A stretch of DNA of 64,000 nt from Rhododendron vialii (GCF_030253575.1 NC_080560.1:33903501-33967500); one strand, 5' to 3'. Positions 11,601-22,852 are shown, counted from the first letter of the stretch. The notes: a model not told the origin generated them from the sequence alone. Made by a program: numbers and translations.

Positions 11601-14600
11601 ATGATCATAGGCCAAGCAAATGCCCCAATATTCAGAACTTCAGGAAGTTTTTACCTCTCGACAACATATCATCAACCCAAGAGTGTTTGTAGTGACAACT
11701 TCACTGTAAAAAAATTGTCCAAAGCGTCTATTTTAAAAAAACAATGCACGAAATCAGTTAAAACAAAAAAGGAATACACAACAAAAGCTCACATAAGATC
11801 GTCATCTGAAGCTTCTGACAGTGGTTTATAGCTATAAGCATTTGATCCTGCATTATTAATCTGCATGATTCTCAAGATTACTTGGGACCGTAGCAAAGCT
11901 AGAATCACAACATATGAAATGGTTCAGAAGTTGAAAAATGAAAACAGTGAATAGATTAGATCAAACAAACAGATGACCAAGCCAATGCTAGAGTTTCTAG
12001 AAAGGGTGTAAACAAAATTACCCATATATCAATGTAATCCAGTGTTTCCTTCGCAAATGAAACTAAATTCTTTACATCATCCCCCTGTCTAACATCACAT
12101 TTCGTCCCCTGTGGAAGGAAGAACAGAATCAGAAGGTTCAGAACTAAGGTAAGAGAAACAGATTGACTCATTGACCCTCCCGAAGGAAATTACCAGAGAC
12201 AAAAAAAAGAGGAAAGAATGTCAAAATCAAAGAAGTGGCATCTTACAATGAAACCGCAAACAATAACTAACAGAAGATTAAGTCATGATGGAGGTACCCA
12301 CACATGCAGCTCCCCAAATTCCCCTCTTAAGTTCTGAAGAGCAGATTCGACCCGTTCGGCTGCAAAAAAACCATTTCGTCAAATATTCCCCGCACTGTCA
12401 GTAACTCAATTTCTATTCTGATGCAGAACCTCAGCTAACAAGGTTGATATCACAACTGATGCAGTTAGGCCTCTAACATGTTCAATTTAAACTGCAGGGT
12501 TTTGGAGGGTATAAGTGATTTAATTGTTTAGGTGAATGAGCACTTCAAGGGGCAAACTAAAGAATAACTACATTATAAAGATCAATTAATTCCGTTAACT
12601 GAAAAAAGTTCTTGTTCCATCATAGAGAATGAATAAATCACACTCAAGCACCTTCATATCATACTAAAACACAAGAACTGCTTGTAAAGAAACACATGCA
12701 CAGTCGCTTATAAAAAAATGCATGCACGGCTGATCTGGTGCATACATACTTTGGGAACTAATCTTTGGAACTTGGATTACCTGGTGCTATACTCGGAAAG
12801 CTTAGGGACCATTCTTTTCGGTCCTGTATCTTTTCAGATGAGAAAAGTTTCCCAAACCATTTCTTTTGTGGTTGTGGTCTTACAGCGATGAGCATATTAG
12901 CACCAATTATTTGATATGGACTTGAATAACACTACTTACAAGCATAAATGATCTCTCATCATCAATTACCTATTTGAAACATGGTACTGGTTACAGTAGA
13001 AGACATTTTGATGTAGGGATATCATGGTATTTGAAATTGGTTGATGGACTAGATTATCACTGAGTTGTTGAGAACATGCAGTTTGAGGAGGCTTCCGAAG
13101 AATGCTTGGGATCTCTTTTTACAAGTTTAATGATTCATGCATATAAAGCCTTTGGGGCGGGTTTTGACCTATGTAGCACGGACACAAACATGGACTCGGA
13201 CACGGATACGGATACAGACACAGGATTTCCTAAAAAATGAGGACACGGACACAGAAAAAATAAATTATATAATATAATATAAATTGTATACCAGTGAAAA
13301 AATAGTTAGGTGTATAAGCTTGAAGCTTCAATATTTGTAAGCAAGCATCATATATACATTGTAAAACAAAATATTTGAAGCAATTTCACATTTACCCCCT
13401 CAAAGTTTTTTAAAAAATTGCATATTTAACTCTTGTCGTGTCCCCATACGTGTCCCTCATGTGTCCCTGCAGTGTCCCCTTAAAAAATTAATAAATGTTA
13501 GGATCATCACACACACGCACACGATTTACGAGTATAAAACAGTAAAGAATCAACACAGAGATATACATGGTTCCCCAAAACCGGGTATGTCCACGGGAGC
13601 GAGAGCGGCTGCTGTTCTTTTATTATCACAGTATGGAATAGGGTTTACAACATAAAGTATTTATAACTACTCTATTCTAACCCTAATCTGGTATTTGGTC
13701 TGTATCCCAAAAATACCCCTGTATGAACCGTACCGTACCGCGGGGGTCGTTGCCCCCCGCACCCCCCAATTACGGAATGCCTGGGCCGAAGAATCTACTT
13801 TCATTGGATCATTGGCAATGGGCCAGATGCCATCGCTCCACTCATTCCGCTCCAGCATCTGGCCTTCTTTCTAGAACCCCTTAGTATCTCTTCATACTTA
13901 ACATATGAGCCATAGTTCTAACAATAAAATTTACAGGACAGGCCATGTGGCGTGTCCCATACATATTTTGCCGTGTCCCCTGCGTGTCCCCGTGGACACG
14001 CCGGCCTCTAGGAGTGTCAGTGCTACATAAGTTTTGACTCCCACCTGCACTGTATTAGGCCTAGTCCATATGGGGCTTCACCCTAGCTCAAATTGGGACC
14101 CTGCTTGCGGACGATGGAATTCGTCTCATCTACTAGTTAGTCCACCAAATACTCAGCTCTTAATAAAAAGTGCAGTCACTGGTGTAGAAATTGTTCTTGG
14201 CACATTGTCACACGCATATCTTCATTTCTTGGTAATGGATGTTGTGTTATCAGAAATTCAGAAAATGTCAATACCCTAGCAATTTGCGAATTGCACTGCA
14301 TATTCCGGAATGTGGTACAACTTTGCTCCAAAATGGTGAATTGATCTATTCGACCTATCCCAAAGTTTTTCCTATCTATTTCATTAACAATTTATGCAGT
14401 GACTTAAAATCTAAAGAGGGAGGAGGTTTGGCAAGTTGAACGTCAGAAAATTAGACACAATGCTCTCGGAAATATGATTTGTTCCCGTGATTGCAAAATG
14501 AAACTATTTTATTGATCCTTTTTTGCTCGAAAGTAGTGTTCTTGTAATTTTGAAGTTACAGAAGTCTACCCTTCTGTACCACAACTTAATAAAGATGGCG

Positions 14601-16161
14601 AATTTCATTCTGTTTTTGGTCCTCATTACCAGACCAATGTGCGTTCCAGGGAACATAATAATGTACGCATCTTTTGAGTGATTGTATATAATGAAATTCT
14701 AGAGAGTAGAGATGGCATTTCTTTCATCTTAGACCAACGCTCAGAAATGACGTGCGTGTTCAATTTTTATCTTGGAACGGGTTGGACAAAAGCAGTCAAG
14801 GTATTTGTCCAAGTCACAGACCCCATGCAATTAAACTAATAAATGCCCCAAACTCCCAACTAATGTGAACATTTCAAAATCTCTGTACAAGATTAACATT
14901 TTGAGACACGTGTATCAAAAGGACTTACCAAAACTGGAAAGAAAAAGAAATCCACAACAAAAGAATTTGATCATGTCTGATAAGTCCTTACCTGATCTTG
15001 AACAAATTATGACATTGTCACCTGCTTTTAGAAACTCTTTAGCTAGTGCATACCCTATTCCTGAGTCAAGTGAAAAACGATTATACAACACTAGAAAAGC
15101 ATAAACGAATGAAAAAAACAAGTTGCATACACGTGGTCAACTGTATAAAATAGAGGCAGACAGAGTGAGAGCTCATAAACAATGTTACTAGAAACCGCTA
15201 ATACCCGTTCGGGAACATGGTACAATTTCATTCCAAGACGCTGAATTTAGAAATCCCCAAGTAACCCATAATTTTTCCCACCTTTTTTCATGAAAAACTA
15301 GAGAGAGCATAGTTTCATAAGACAATATGTAAACAAAAAAAAAAAATCTAATAATACTCCTACTAAGACAATATGTAAACAAAAAAATTCTAATAATACT
15401 CCTACTAAGGTGTTTTACAAGGATAAGAACATAAATAATTTGTTTTGTTAATCCGATTTGTCGTTTCAAAATACACTAGTATTACCATGTACAGAACCCT
15501 ACCCTATTGGCTCAAATTTATGGCATATGGCATACCGAATTCCCATTCCCGTTACTCGTACCCGAACAATCCGCATTCTAGGTAACATATGCAAATGTAG
15601 ACACACATTTTGAATTCAGAGAGAGAGAGGAGATTATTTTCTTAGCATGCTCATTACACTCTTGTGCTATCAAGTAAACGAGCATACCACTGAATCTAAC
15701 TTAAACCGTACACGAACTGTGCATGTTATCCCCAACTCCTTCAGATTTTAGAAATCTTTAGCTAGTGCATTTCAGATTTTAGAAACTCTTTAGCTAGTGC
15801 ATACCACTGTAATATTTCTTGGAAACCTAGCCGAACGGGGCGTAAATCAAGATGTAAGGAGAGAGAAAGAGAGACCTTTGGTAGAGCCAGTGATGAGTAC
15901 GTTGTAAGGAGGAACCATAGGCTCTCTGCTCACCAACGACGACGACGGCGGCGACGAAGAAGAAGCAGCTTCAGAATTTGATGAAGCCGAAATGGCGGTA
16001 AGACGGAAGCGGCTGTTCAGGTGTAACGGTTTCCGGCTAGATGCATGTGATTGCCGACAGATACAAGTCGAGATTAAGTAGTCGTCGTTGCTTCTGGCGC
16101 TGCAAAGAGGAGAGAGTGACGGAGGAGAGAGAGAAGATGCAACGCTGGGTAGTATCGCCAT
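5676..16161 (-). CDS. NOL: Chlorophyll(ide) b reductase NOL, chloroplastic (13 exons)
   Basis: The exons join in phase to 355 codons plus stop: 16161-15876, 15060-14992, 12359-12298, 12108-12022, 11860-11793, 11703-11655, 11583-11498, 9030-8973, 8148-8098, 6790-6740, 6665-6624, 5920-5810, 5723-5676. All introns are GT-AG. The product is a short-chain dehydrogenase that, with NYC1, reduces chlorophyll b to 7-hydroxymethyl chlorophyll a in plastids, the first step of chlorophyll b and LHCII breakdown in senescence. Visible features are a Ser-rich transit peptide (about 1-65), the cofactor motif TGSTKGIG (91-98), NNAG (170-173), the catalytic Y240-x3-K244 in AAYGATK, PGMVTTDLLMSG, and the family tail PTYIRFLTG. 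Length matches Arabidopsis NOL (about 350 aa). Introns are swollen by repeats, yet every exon is open. Family assignment is very secure; small acceptor shifts are possible. Confidence 0.96.
6107..6306. repeat. Tandem direct repeat, two units of about 100 bp
   Basis: The block from GTATTCATT to the end of TATATATCCTGTATGAAT occurs twice head to tail (about 6107-6203 and 6204-6306) with small differences and a 5-6 bp length change. It lies in NOL intron 11. It has no coding potential. Confidence 0.85.
8708..8966 (-). mobile_element. SINE-like interspersed repeat in NOL intron 8, copy 1
   Basis: On the minus strand the repeat ends in CCCCCAATGATTGGGGACTA and then a TTG-rich tail (TTGTGTTATTGTTGTTGT), a style of ending seen in plant SINEs. 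A second copy lies at about 34040-34720, recognisable by shared blocks (CTATACCTCCAA, AACCATGCCCC, AAATCAAAGC, CAATTTATG). RNA polymerase III boxes A and B were not identified with certainty, so SINE is an inference. The repeat stops within a few bases of the NOL exon 8 splice donor (8971-8972). Confidence 0.55.
10329..10830 (-). mobile_element. Solo LTR in NOL intron 7
   Basis: The element starts TGATGCAG and ends CTGCATCA (8-bp terminal inverted repeat) and is flanked by the exact 5-bp direct repeat GTAGT (10324-10328 and 10831-10835). Read on the minus strand it has a TATAAATA-type box (about 10450) and then a U5-like stretch ending in CCCTGCATCA. There is no internal retroelement coding sequence, so this is a solo LTR left by recombination between two LTRs. 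Length 502 bp. Copia or Gypsy origin cannot be told. Confidence 0.88.
13169..14030. mobile_element. hAT-like MITE with GTGTCC-rich ends, copy 1 (split by a solo LTR)
   Basis: Ends CTATGTAGCACGGACAC (left) and TTATGTAGCACTGACAC (right, minus strand) form a terminal inverted repeat. The exact 8-bp duplication GTTTTGAC lies on both sides (13161-13168 and 14031-14038), as expected of the hAT superfamily. Subterminal DNA is rich in GGACACGGATACG and GTGTCCC repeats. A solo LTR (13496-13923) plus its 5-bp duplication interrupts it; removing 433 bp leaves about 429 bp, close to the 421 bp of the copy at 34168-34588. No transposase. It lies in NOL intron 2. Confidence 0.88.
13496..13923. mobile_element. 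Solo LTR nested in the MITE
   Basis: Begins TGTTAG and ends CTAACA, flanked by the exact 5-bp duplication ATAAA (13491-13495 and 13924-13928). Length 428 bp. It contains no coding sequence. It inserted after the surrounding MITE, giving a relative order of events. Confidence 0.88.
15319..15410. repeat. Short tandem duplication in NOL intron 1
   Basis: The block AGACAATATGTAAACAAA followed by CTAATAATACTCCTACTAAG occurs twice head to tail, unit about 46 bp, differing mainly in the length of the A run. Confidence 0.85.
15741..15805 (-). repeat. Two tandem copies of part of NOL exon 2 inside intron 1
   Basis: Positions 15777-15805 are identical over 29 bp to exon 2 positions 15026-15054 (coding YALAKEFLK). 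A second, slightly shorter and mutated copy precedes it at about 15741-15770. Both have the same strand as the exon. Neither has a splice acceptor in the right place, so they should not be read as exons. Confidence 0.85.
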
Positions 16162-18405
16162 ATGCAGCAGGTAATGGATGGATAAAGCGAAGTTTTTTTT
16201 AGTTTTTCAATATCCACGACAATGGTTCACGGCCCCCCGCCAAGCGGGATGCCAAGCAGCATCAGTAAGTTTGTTTCGGCATGGGCGGTTCGGACTGAAT
16301 TTGGACGCAGATAGATTTGAACCATCTATTTTTCTGTCAAGATCCAAGTCGTCGGTTTCCAAAATGAATGGCCGGATTGGGTCCTTGGCACCACTGTCAA
16401 GCACCCCTGTTTGACAGCATCTCTCAATCCGTAATAACAGCTACACCCTCTATTTGTTGATTTATTTTCAACATTCGGGTCATATTTTAAATTGTCTTTA
16501 TATTGTAATTTATAATTGATTTCATGATTTTAAATTTTATGTAATAGAACTAATTAATATCTATCAAATAAGATTTATATTGCACATTTTTAGAGATTCG
16601 TTTTAAAAAAATATGTATAGTTTTGAAGGGTTGTGAAATAGTGGAAGTGGACAAACAGTTTTTAGATAAAGAAATTAATTTTTACATAATTAATTTTTAT
16701 ATATTTTTACCAAATTAAAAAATTATTTGACATCTTTAATATGATTTAAACAAACTTGAAAAATAAGTCTTTTTGTAATAAATCATATTTATAGGACGGA
16801 GAGTTTTATTTGTTTTATTACTGTGTAAATATTTTGTCAAGAAAAAGAAAAATAATGTTGCTATTTTTTTGCCGTTCTTTTTCATTGGCTCTTTGTGTAT
16901 CTCATTTTCAACCAACTTATATCAACTACTAGACATTATTCTCCATTCTCCTTTACAATTCATTATTCTTCATTCAAAACTACCATTTACCATTCTCCAT
17001 TCATCAGTGCCAATTTATACTTCTCTTAAAAGTCTAAAATTCATCTGTATCAATCTATCTATGTATGCTTCTTTTAAAAGTATGAACTATTTGTCGATTT
17101 TTCATATACCCAAATGACCCTTGGATTATTTCCTACACCCAATCACTTCAAAAGCTTGAAGGAAATGCCGCCTCCTTTCCTATTGCAACAGAACGGCACA
17201 ACGAAAACAAAACTCATTGCAACGGCAACCTCATGGTAGCAAAACACGGTTGGACTCTCTCTCTCTCTCTCTCCAAGGTAATACAATTTCATTTCTAATC
17301 AAAGAAATTGTCAACTGCACTACTCCTAAGTACAAGAAATAAAGGACTAGAAAGGAAAAGTACAATGAAAGTAAAGATTGGTAAAAAGTGAAAGCCTTTG
17401 GATCGGACCTTTCTCTGGCTCTTAAGTCTGCTTTGAATTCGAACGTGAAACTTTTCCGTCTTCAAATTTGAAACTTCATTTCCAGATAAGGTAGTTACCG
17501 TCCAGATGTCTTCTTATCCGACATTCTCAACTTAACCACCTTTGTCTCGATCCCGACTTCATTTGTCCTTTCTTCAACCTTTGCCACATGCCTTGAATTG
17601 ACCGTCATATTCTCGACATGATGTATTTCGGTAGAAAACTGCCTAGTGTCCTTAACTCGGCACAACTCTCTCGACTGTTAAGAATTTTGCTAAAACAAGG
17701 TGTAAACACACATGTGCTCCGGTGTCACTGGATAATTGTTTTTCCTATCTAGTTCTTTATTTTGGTTGCAGTTTCACGTAGAAATCATGTACTCAATCTC
17801 ATGAATTTCCTCGGAAAAGAACGGCAAAAGAACCTGGGAAAAGGGGGCAGCAGTTCCCAGATGTTTTAGTACAAGCAATTTCACGACAAAAGGGTGACTG
17901 AAGAAATAAAAGGAAACAAGGCAATCAAACGTATATTTGCTTCCTTCCTGCAGTCAGTAAAATCTATAAATCAAAATTTTAGACTGGATCTACCTATTCC
18001 GAGAGTTAGAAATTTAGGCATCACAGAGTGGTTGATATACACAACCTAGCATCTGACCATTTGAGAAAAATAAATTCTCAATACACGTGTATGAACACAT
18101 TACTCTACTCCGGTGTGAGAACCTATGCCTAACATGACGAACGAATCCCCTCATGACATGAAACAAGACAAATGGGTTGAACAGGTTCCGAATGAATAAT
18201 GCCTAGAAGAATCACCAAGTAGGAGTACAACAGTTGCAAAAGGTGATCGCGTAATATGTGAATCTCAAGCATAAAAGCAAGTGATGGTAAACAACACTCT
18301 ATTTGGAAGCACAGAGTGATCTCAAAAGCTACTGCTGCAGCATATGCCGGCACTTTCTGTTGCTCTTTCACGCCACTGAAAAACCTACTCCGCCAAATAT
18401 CCATC
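16162..18405. other. Intergenic: NOL upstream region and VMA21-like 3' flank
   Basis: No gene was recognised. About 16225-16435 is a diverged relative of the 987-1110 foldback element, about 60 bp upstream of the NOL start codon. The rest is AT-rich DNA with a CT run near 17257-17273. 18167-18182 repeats 16 bp of the VMA21-like exon (18611-18626). Confidence 0.55.
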
Positions 18406-18626
18406 TTACTCTTCTTTTTGGCGGGTTTGTGATGAATCCTCAACTTCATTTGGTTTCTGGCTTAGACTGGCCTTGGCACCAGCGAGAAATGCAGGATCCG
18501 GCTCATGTTTATCTGAAGGTTCCTTCATTGCCATACATATGTAGCATGCTATGACAATATTGACTGATATGATGGCAAGAAATCCGCTCAACAGCGTCAT
18601 GGAATAGGAGGACAAATGGGTTGAAC
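18406..18626 (-). CDS. VMA21-like V-ATPase assembly factor, terminal exon only
   Basis: After a splice acceptor (ACAG at 18630-18627) the frame gives 72 residues and a stop: STHLSSYSMTLLSGFLAI, then ISVNIVIACYICMAM, KEPSDKHEPDP and a charged tail ending RQKEE. This resembles the C-terminal half of plant VMA21-like proteins, small ER membrane proteins with two spans that help assemble the V0 sector of the vacuolar proton pump. Only the second span is present. The phase (first two bases complete a Gly codon) demands an upstream exon encoding the start and the first span. I scanned the minus strand to about 20.1 kb and found none. The gene may have a long first intron, a diverged first exon, or be a broken copy. 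Assignment is from memory of the family. Confidence 0.6.
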
Positions 18627-19917
18627 CTGTTCCATAATAATCACTTAAATGCAACAACAATGCCAACAGGTTCAAACCAAAAAATCAGTTCCACAGCTTT
18701 GGTATCAGAATTATACATGGACTGCAATCAAGTTCCGTACAGATTCAATGAAGCAAGAGCAATAGGCCTTTTCTAGAAAAATTACCAGAAAACGGAAATG
18801 ATTTTTCCTTCTTCTTCTTCTTCTTTCTCATTTTTCTTTTATGATGAGTAGGGGAGAAGTAAATGAAATTACATACAAACTGTGGTGCGAATGAAGTGAG
18901 AGAATACATCTGATAGCCATTGTCCTTTAGGAGCACACTAATGAAGTTCAGCCAAACTCAAGTATCCATCTCAGTTCTTGCATGTAAACTTTTTGCAGAT
19001 ATTACATAATATCTGAATCCTTCCAAACATTATCACGGTGGCCTTCTTTCTCCATAATAGTATTGGAATCAATTTCTAAAACAGTCTATATTGCAGGAAT
19101 CAATTTGCTCAATTTAAAACGACGACGACTAAATGCATCTCAAATCAAACTACAACGAAGCCCATGAGCGGCAATGTGGAGCATTTTTGTACCAATTAAC
19201 TACCAAACATGACATTACCTTTTTGCTTTGTTTAGGAGTTTGCTAAGATGGTTCTTGGGCCTATACATGATTGTTCCATTTCACACATTCAGCAAACTAA
19301 AATGATGCTCAAACTAATACAACAAAATACCCTTGAAGATAATGGCCAAACCGTTCTAAATTCCCACAAGTTTTGAGAAAAAACTTGGCTGCTCAGCCTG
19401 TTCAAGCTCAATGAAAAATGGAACTTTTAAAGAAAAGTACGCTATGGGGAAAATAATAGTTTGATGACTAAAGAACAACACAGGAGACCCTAAAATGAAA
19501 CCTTTCAAGTTATTCTGCAGTTTTATTGGGAAGGCACCAGTGAGATATAACTTTGAGATCAACAGAAGAAAGGTTGAAGGAATAAGAAAAACCAGGAGAG
19601 AGTGACCAGCTCGATCCCTAGGTTCACTCGCTTCAATGGAGAAAGGTTGAAGGAATAATACCCATAAAAAATAAAATAAAATAATTGGTGCGGCAGAGGG
19701 GGAGAGCCTCTTGCATGCGGTTAGCCATCAAGTACAAGTCAGTCCATAGTAGAAACTAGAAAATAAGAGAGGTGCCGGACTGGGATAATGTAATCCTTCC
19801 CTAGATCAATTTCTAGATTGGTTCGAATTGTTTATCTCACATAGAGGTGTATAGGGCCTTTTTGTATTCAGGCGGCATTCCCTTAATGCCTTATTTCTAG
19901 TATAACTATTTACTCAT

Positions 19918-19920
<3 letters not shown>

Positions 19921-19951
<31 letters not shown>
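19921..19951. repeat. (GA)n microsatellite
   Basis: A perfect GA/AG run of about 31 bp. Confidence 0.95.
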
Positions 19952-19954
<3 letters not shown>

Positions 19955-20190
19955 GCCAGACTGGAAAACTTTCATGGAGCAAACATCTGTAGTTAAGAAG
20001 CAATACTGACACGGCAAAACACGGTTTGAGATGAACAGAATTCACAACGAGGCAGGTATAATGAGGCGACCCATGAGACAACTAGAGGCGGCAGCAGCAA
20101 AGATAAGATGTTGGAACAAAAAACTTAGTCGACCATAAATGAGTAATGATGGCTACAGAAGGTGGGAGTAATGAGGTCAACGGGCTAAGC

Positions 20191-20648
20191 TTTTAGATAA
20201 TTTTTTTAATTATATTATATATCGTCATAACAAATTAAAATTTTAAACTAGATTTATAATTGAACACCATTTTTTAGGTTTTCCACTATCCAATTCTTAG
20301 CAAAAAGGCAAAATATATGGTGTATATAGCTTAAAGTGGTGTGAATATATACACACACACATATACACACACACCCAATATATATATATCCCCAAAATCT
20401 CCAAATTTTTCCGCCAAAAAATGTTGTACTTTTTTTTAAAAAATTAATAGTAGCTCATTACCTGACCAACCGGTTGTTGTAAGTATTACATGTTTGTGTG
20501 TTAAGTTTTGTCTTATACGATGGTAAGTGTTGCCTTAGTTAATGGTAAGTATTGCTTGTTTCTGTGGTAAATAATCTTCTTCTTTTTTGTCAAAAGTTCA
20601 CAAAACCATCTTGTTTTTAATAAAACCACCCTACTTTTGTTTTTATTT
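20191..20648 (+). repeat. Direct repeat copy 1 (about 450 bp)
   Basis: From TTTTAGATAATT through GAACACCATTTTTTAGGTTT, CCAATTCTTAGCAAAAA, TTAAAGTGGTGTGAATATAT, TTATACGATGGTAA and AAAACCACCCTACTTTT, this block recurs in the same order and orientation at 21707-22140. No terminal TG..CA or flanking duplication was found, so an LTR pair is not proven. Confidence 0.8.
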
Positions 20649-20739
20649 AAGTAATTTACTTTTAAATATTATTGAAAAACTATATTATAGATATATTTAC
20701 TTTTAAATAACCATTTATTATATATATACACAAATTATC

Positions 20740-20759
20740 AAGTGAGGGATCCCTCACTT
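20740..20759. repeat. Perfect 20-bp palindrome
   Basis: AAGTGAGGGATCCCTCACTT is self-complementary over its full length, centred on a BamHI-type GGATCC. It lies between the two copies of the 450-bp direct repeat. Confidence 0.95.
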
Positions 20760-21706
20760 TGTTAAAATGCGGGACTTTCAGCAAAAAAAAATGACCGGAA
20801 AGGGCTTCATCCGAGCAGTTTGTATATATATATATATATTTTAATAGTACCTACCACATTAAATTTTATTTGGATCTACTTTTATTACTTTTATGATAAA
20901 TTAAATAAAAGCATTTATATTAATAAAATTACTTTTAAAAAAGGATCAAATAAATGAGATATTAATTTCAATTTTCTGGTTACTCCTACATTGGCCAAAT
21001 GATCAATGTTAACCACAAAGACTGTTACTCATTTATTTGCCAAGTGATCAATGTTAACCATTTTTAAAATTTGCTAATTGTGTAATTTGAAGGATTGAAA
21101 TAAATAAGTCCGTGGTTAATCAATTAAACAAATTAGTCAGCATACTTTAGCCAATTGTATTAATCTTCACTAATCATTATCAAACAACATCATTGTTAAT
21201 TACCACATCTGCCAAATATGATTTTAATCGATTCAAATCATTTGATCAATTGGTTTAACATATAACTAGATCAATCAATTACAAATGAATCAATCCTCGT
21301 TGATTGATCGCTACCAAGTATATTAGTATCAATACTATTAGTTGTTAAATTTGCAAATTATATCATATTGATTACTATAAACTATATTAATTAAATTGAA
21401 TAGCCTAATTTCATTAAAAACTACCATAAATTCAATTGAGAATCCTACAAAACTATTCAATAGCTATTAAGCAAAAATATATTTATTGTTCAATTTTGTT
21501 GTAACAATCAACTTATAGCGTTATTTTATAATATATATTAACTAAATTTGTAAGCTATCAAAATATTAAATGAATATCTTATTTTTTTCATAATATTTAA
21601 AAGTAAGTTACTTAAATATATCTATAATAAATTGTTATTTAAAAATAAATAAATACATTTACAATGTTATTTGGATATTATGGAAAATATTTGTCAAATT
21701 TTATAT

Positions 21707-22140
21707 TTTTAGATAATTCTTCTAATTATATTTTCATAACAAATTAAAATTTTAAACTATATTTATAAACGAACACCATTTTTTAGGTTTTTCACTACCC
21801 AATTCTTAGCAAAAAAGCAAAATATATAGTGTATATAACTTAAAGTGGTGTGAATATATAAATTCCCAAAATTTCCAAATTTTTCGGCCAGAAAATAGGA
21901 TATTCTCTTCTCTCTTTTTTTTTTAAACCTTAATGGGTAACTTGTTACCTGACTAATTGGTTGTAGTAAGTGTTGCCTTTTTATGTGGTAATTAAGTTTT
22001 ATCTTATACGATGGTAAATGTTGCCTTAGTCAATGATAAGTGTTGTCTGTTTCTGTGATAAGTAATCTTTCGTCTTCTTCTTTTTTTTGTGTCAAAACCA
22101 CCTCGTTTTGACAAAACCACCCTACTTTTAGTTTTTGTTT
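21707..22140 (+). repeat. Direct repeat copy 2 (about 435 bp)
   Basis: Second copy of the block at 20191-20648, with point changes and small indels (it lacks the ACAC-rich insert of copy 1). The intervening kilobase is AT-rich and non-coding. Its two ends carry inverted copies of a TTTAAGTAA..TTACTTTTAAATATTA block, so the whole unit is a mix of direct and inverted repeats. Confidence 0.8.
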
Positions 22141-22200
22141 TTGATCCAAGGGTTGTGATTTATCTATTTTCAATCTAAGGGCTGCAATTCATTGTGAGTA

Positions 22201-22229
22201 TGGTGCTCCCATACCACTTGGGAGCACCA
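22201..22229. repeat. Perfect 11-bp hairpin, 7-nt loop
   Basis: TGGTGCTCCCA (22201-22211) pairs exactly with TGGGAGCACCA (22219-22229). It lies about 620 bp downstream of the ZIP stop codon. It could be an arm remnant of a foldback element; terminator function is not implied in a plant genome. Confidence 0.85.
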
Positions 22230-22852
22230 CAGAAGTTTTGTCCATCTCTGCAATGGACAGCTCGGATTTTCATCCAAATAATGGACAGAATAGGATTTGT
22301 AGAAGCTCAGATTATATCCAACTATTCATTGTCAGGATCGACGACCCGTGTGTGTCATACAGGGTGCCTTGTAGGGCCTCACACCACAGAATTTCTCAAT
22401 CCAATCAATTCGGAACCTCAAATGTATTGTATTGCATTGGCACCTATAGGAGTACTGTGTTGACTCATTTTTACTAGTTTAGCTGGCCATCCATAAATAA
22501 TTTCATTTCCCTTTCTTCGGAAAATTCAAATCAATGCATAGCGTATAAAAAGAGAGAGAGGCTATTGCGAAGAACAAATAGTTGATACAGCTTCAGCTAT
22601 ATCAACATTTTAATTCATTGTGGACTACCCCTAAAAAGGGCAAAACTTAATACAGAAGACATTGAGAAATCAACATTTTAATTAATTCATTCTGGACTAC
22701 CCCTAAAATTGACAAAATTAATTCAGAAGACATTGTAAATTTTCCATTTTATCGTCAAAAGTTATAATCAACCCCTATCTATATGATTCAAACAATGCGA
22801 CGGTAAAATAGACATTCGGAACAAAATTAATATTTCATATCTACTACTCCGT

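Larger units (their letters stand above)
18627..22852. other. Intergenic: upstream of VMA21-like exon, AT-rich repeats, ZIP 3' flank
   Basis: No intact gene found. 18627-20100 should hold the missing first exon of the VMA21-like gene, but nothing matching could be read. A (GA)n tract lies at 19921-19951. 20191-22140 holds a large direct repeat with a 20-bp palindrome between its copies. 22201-22229 is a strong hairpin. Open frames at 22194-22477 show no family features. Confidence 0.55.

Noticed and set aside
18129..18449. Minus-strand frame of 106 codons overlapping the VMA21-like exon
   Set aside because: It is an out-of-frame shadow of the exon plus its 3' flank.
18721..18783. Stretch on the minus strand reading PIALASLNLYG, slightly like the first span of VMA21 proteins
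   Set aside because: No initiator, no in-phase donor, and the likeness is too short to call an exon.
20191..22140. Reading the 450-bp direct repeats as LTRs of one retrotransposon
   Set aside because: No TG..CA ends, no flanking duplication, no primer-binding site or polypurine tract seen, and inverted blocks inside do not fit.
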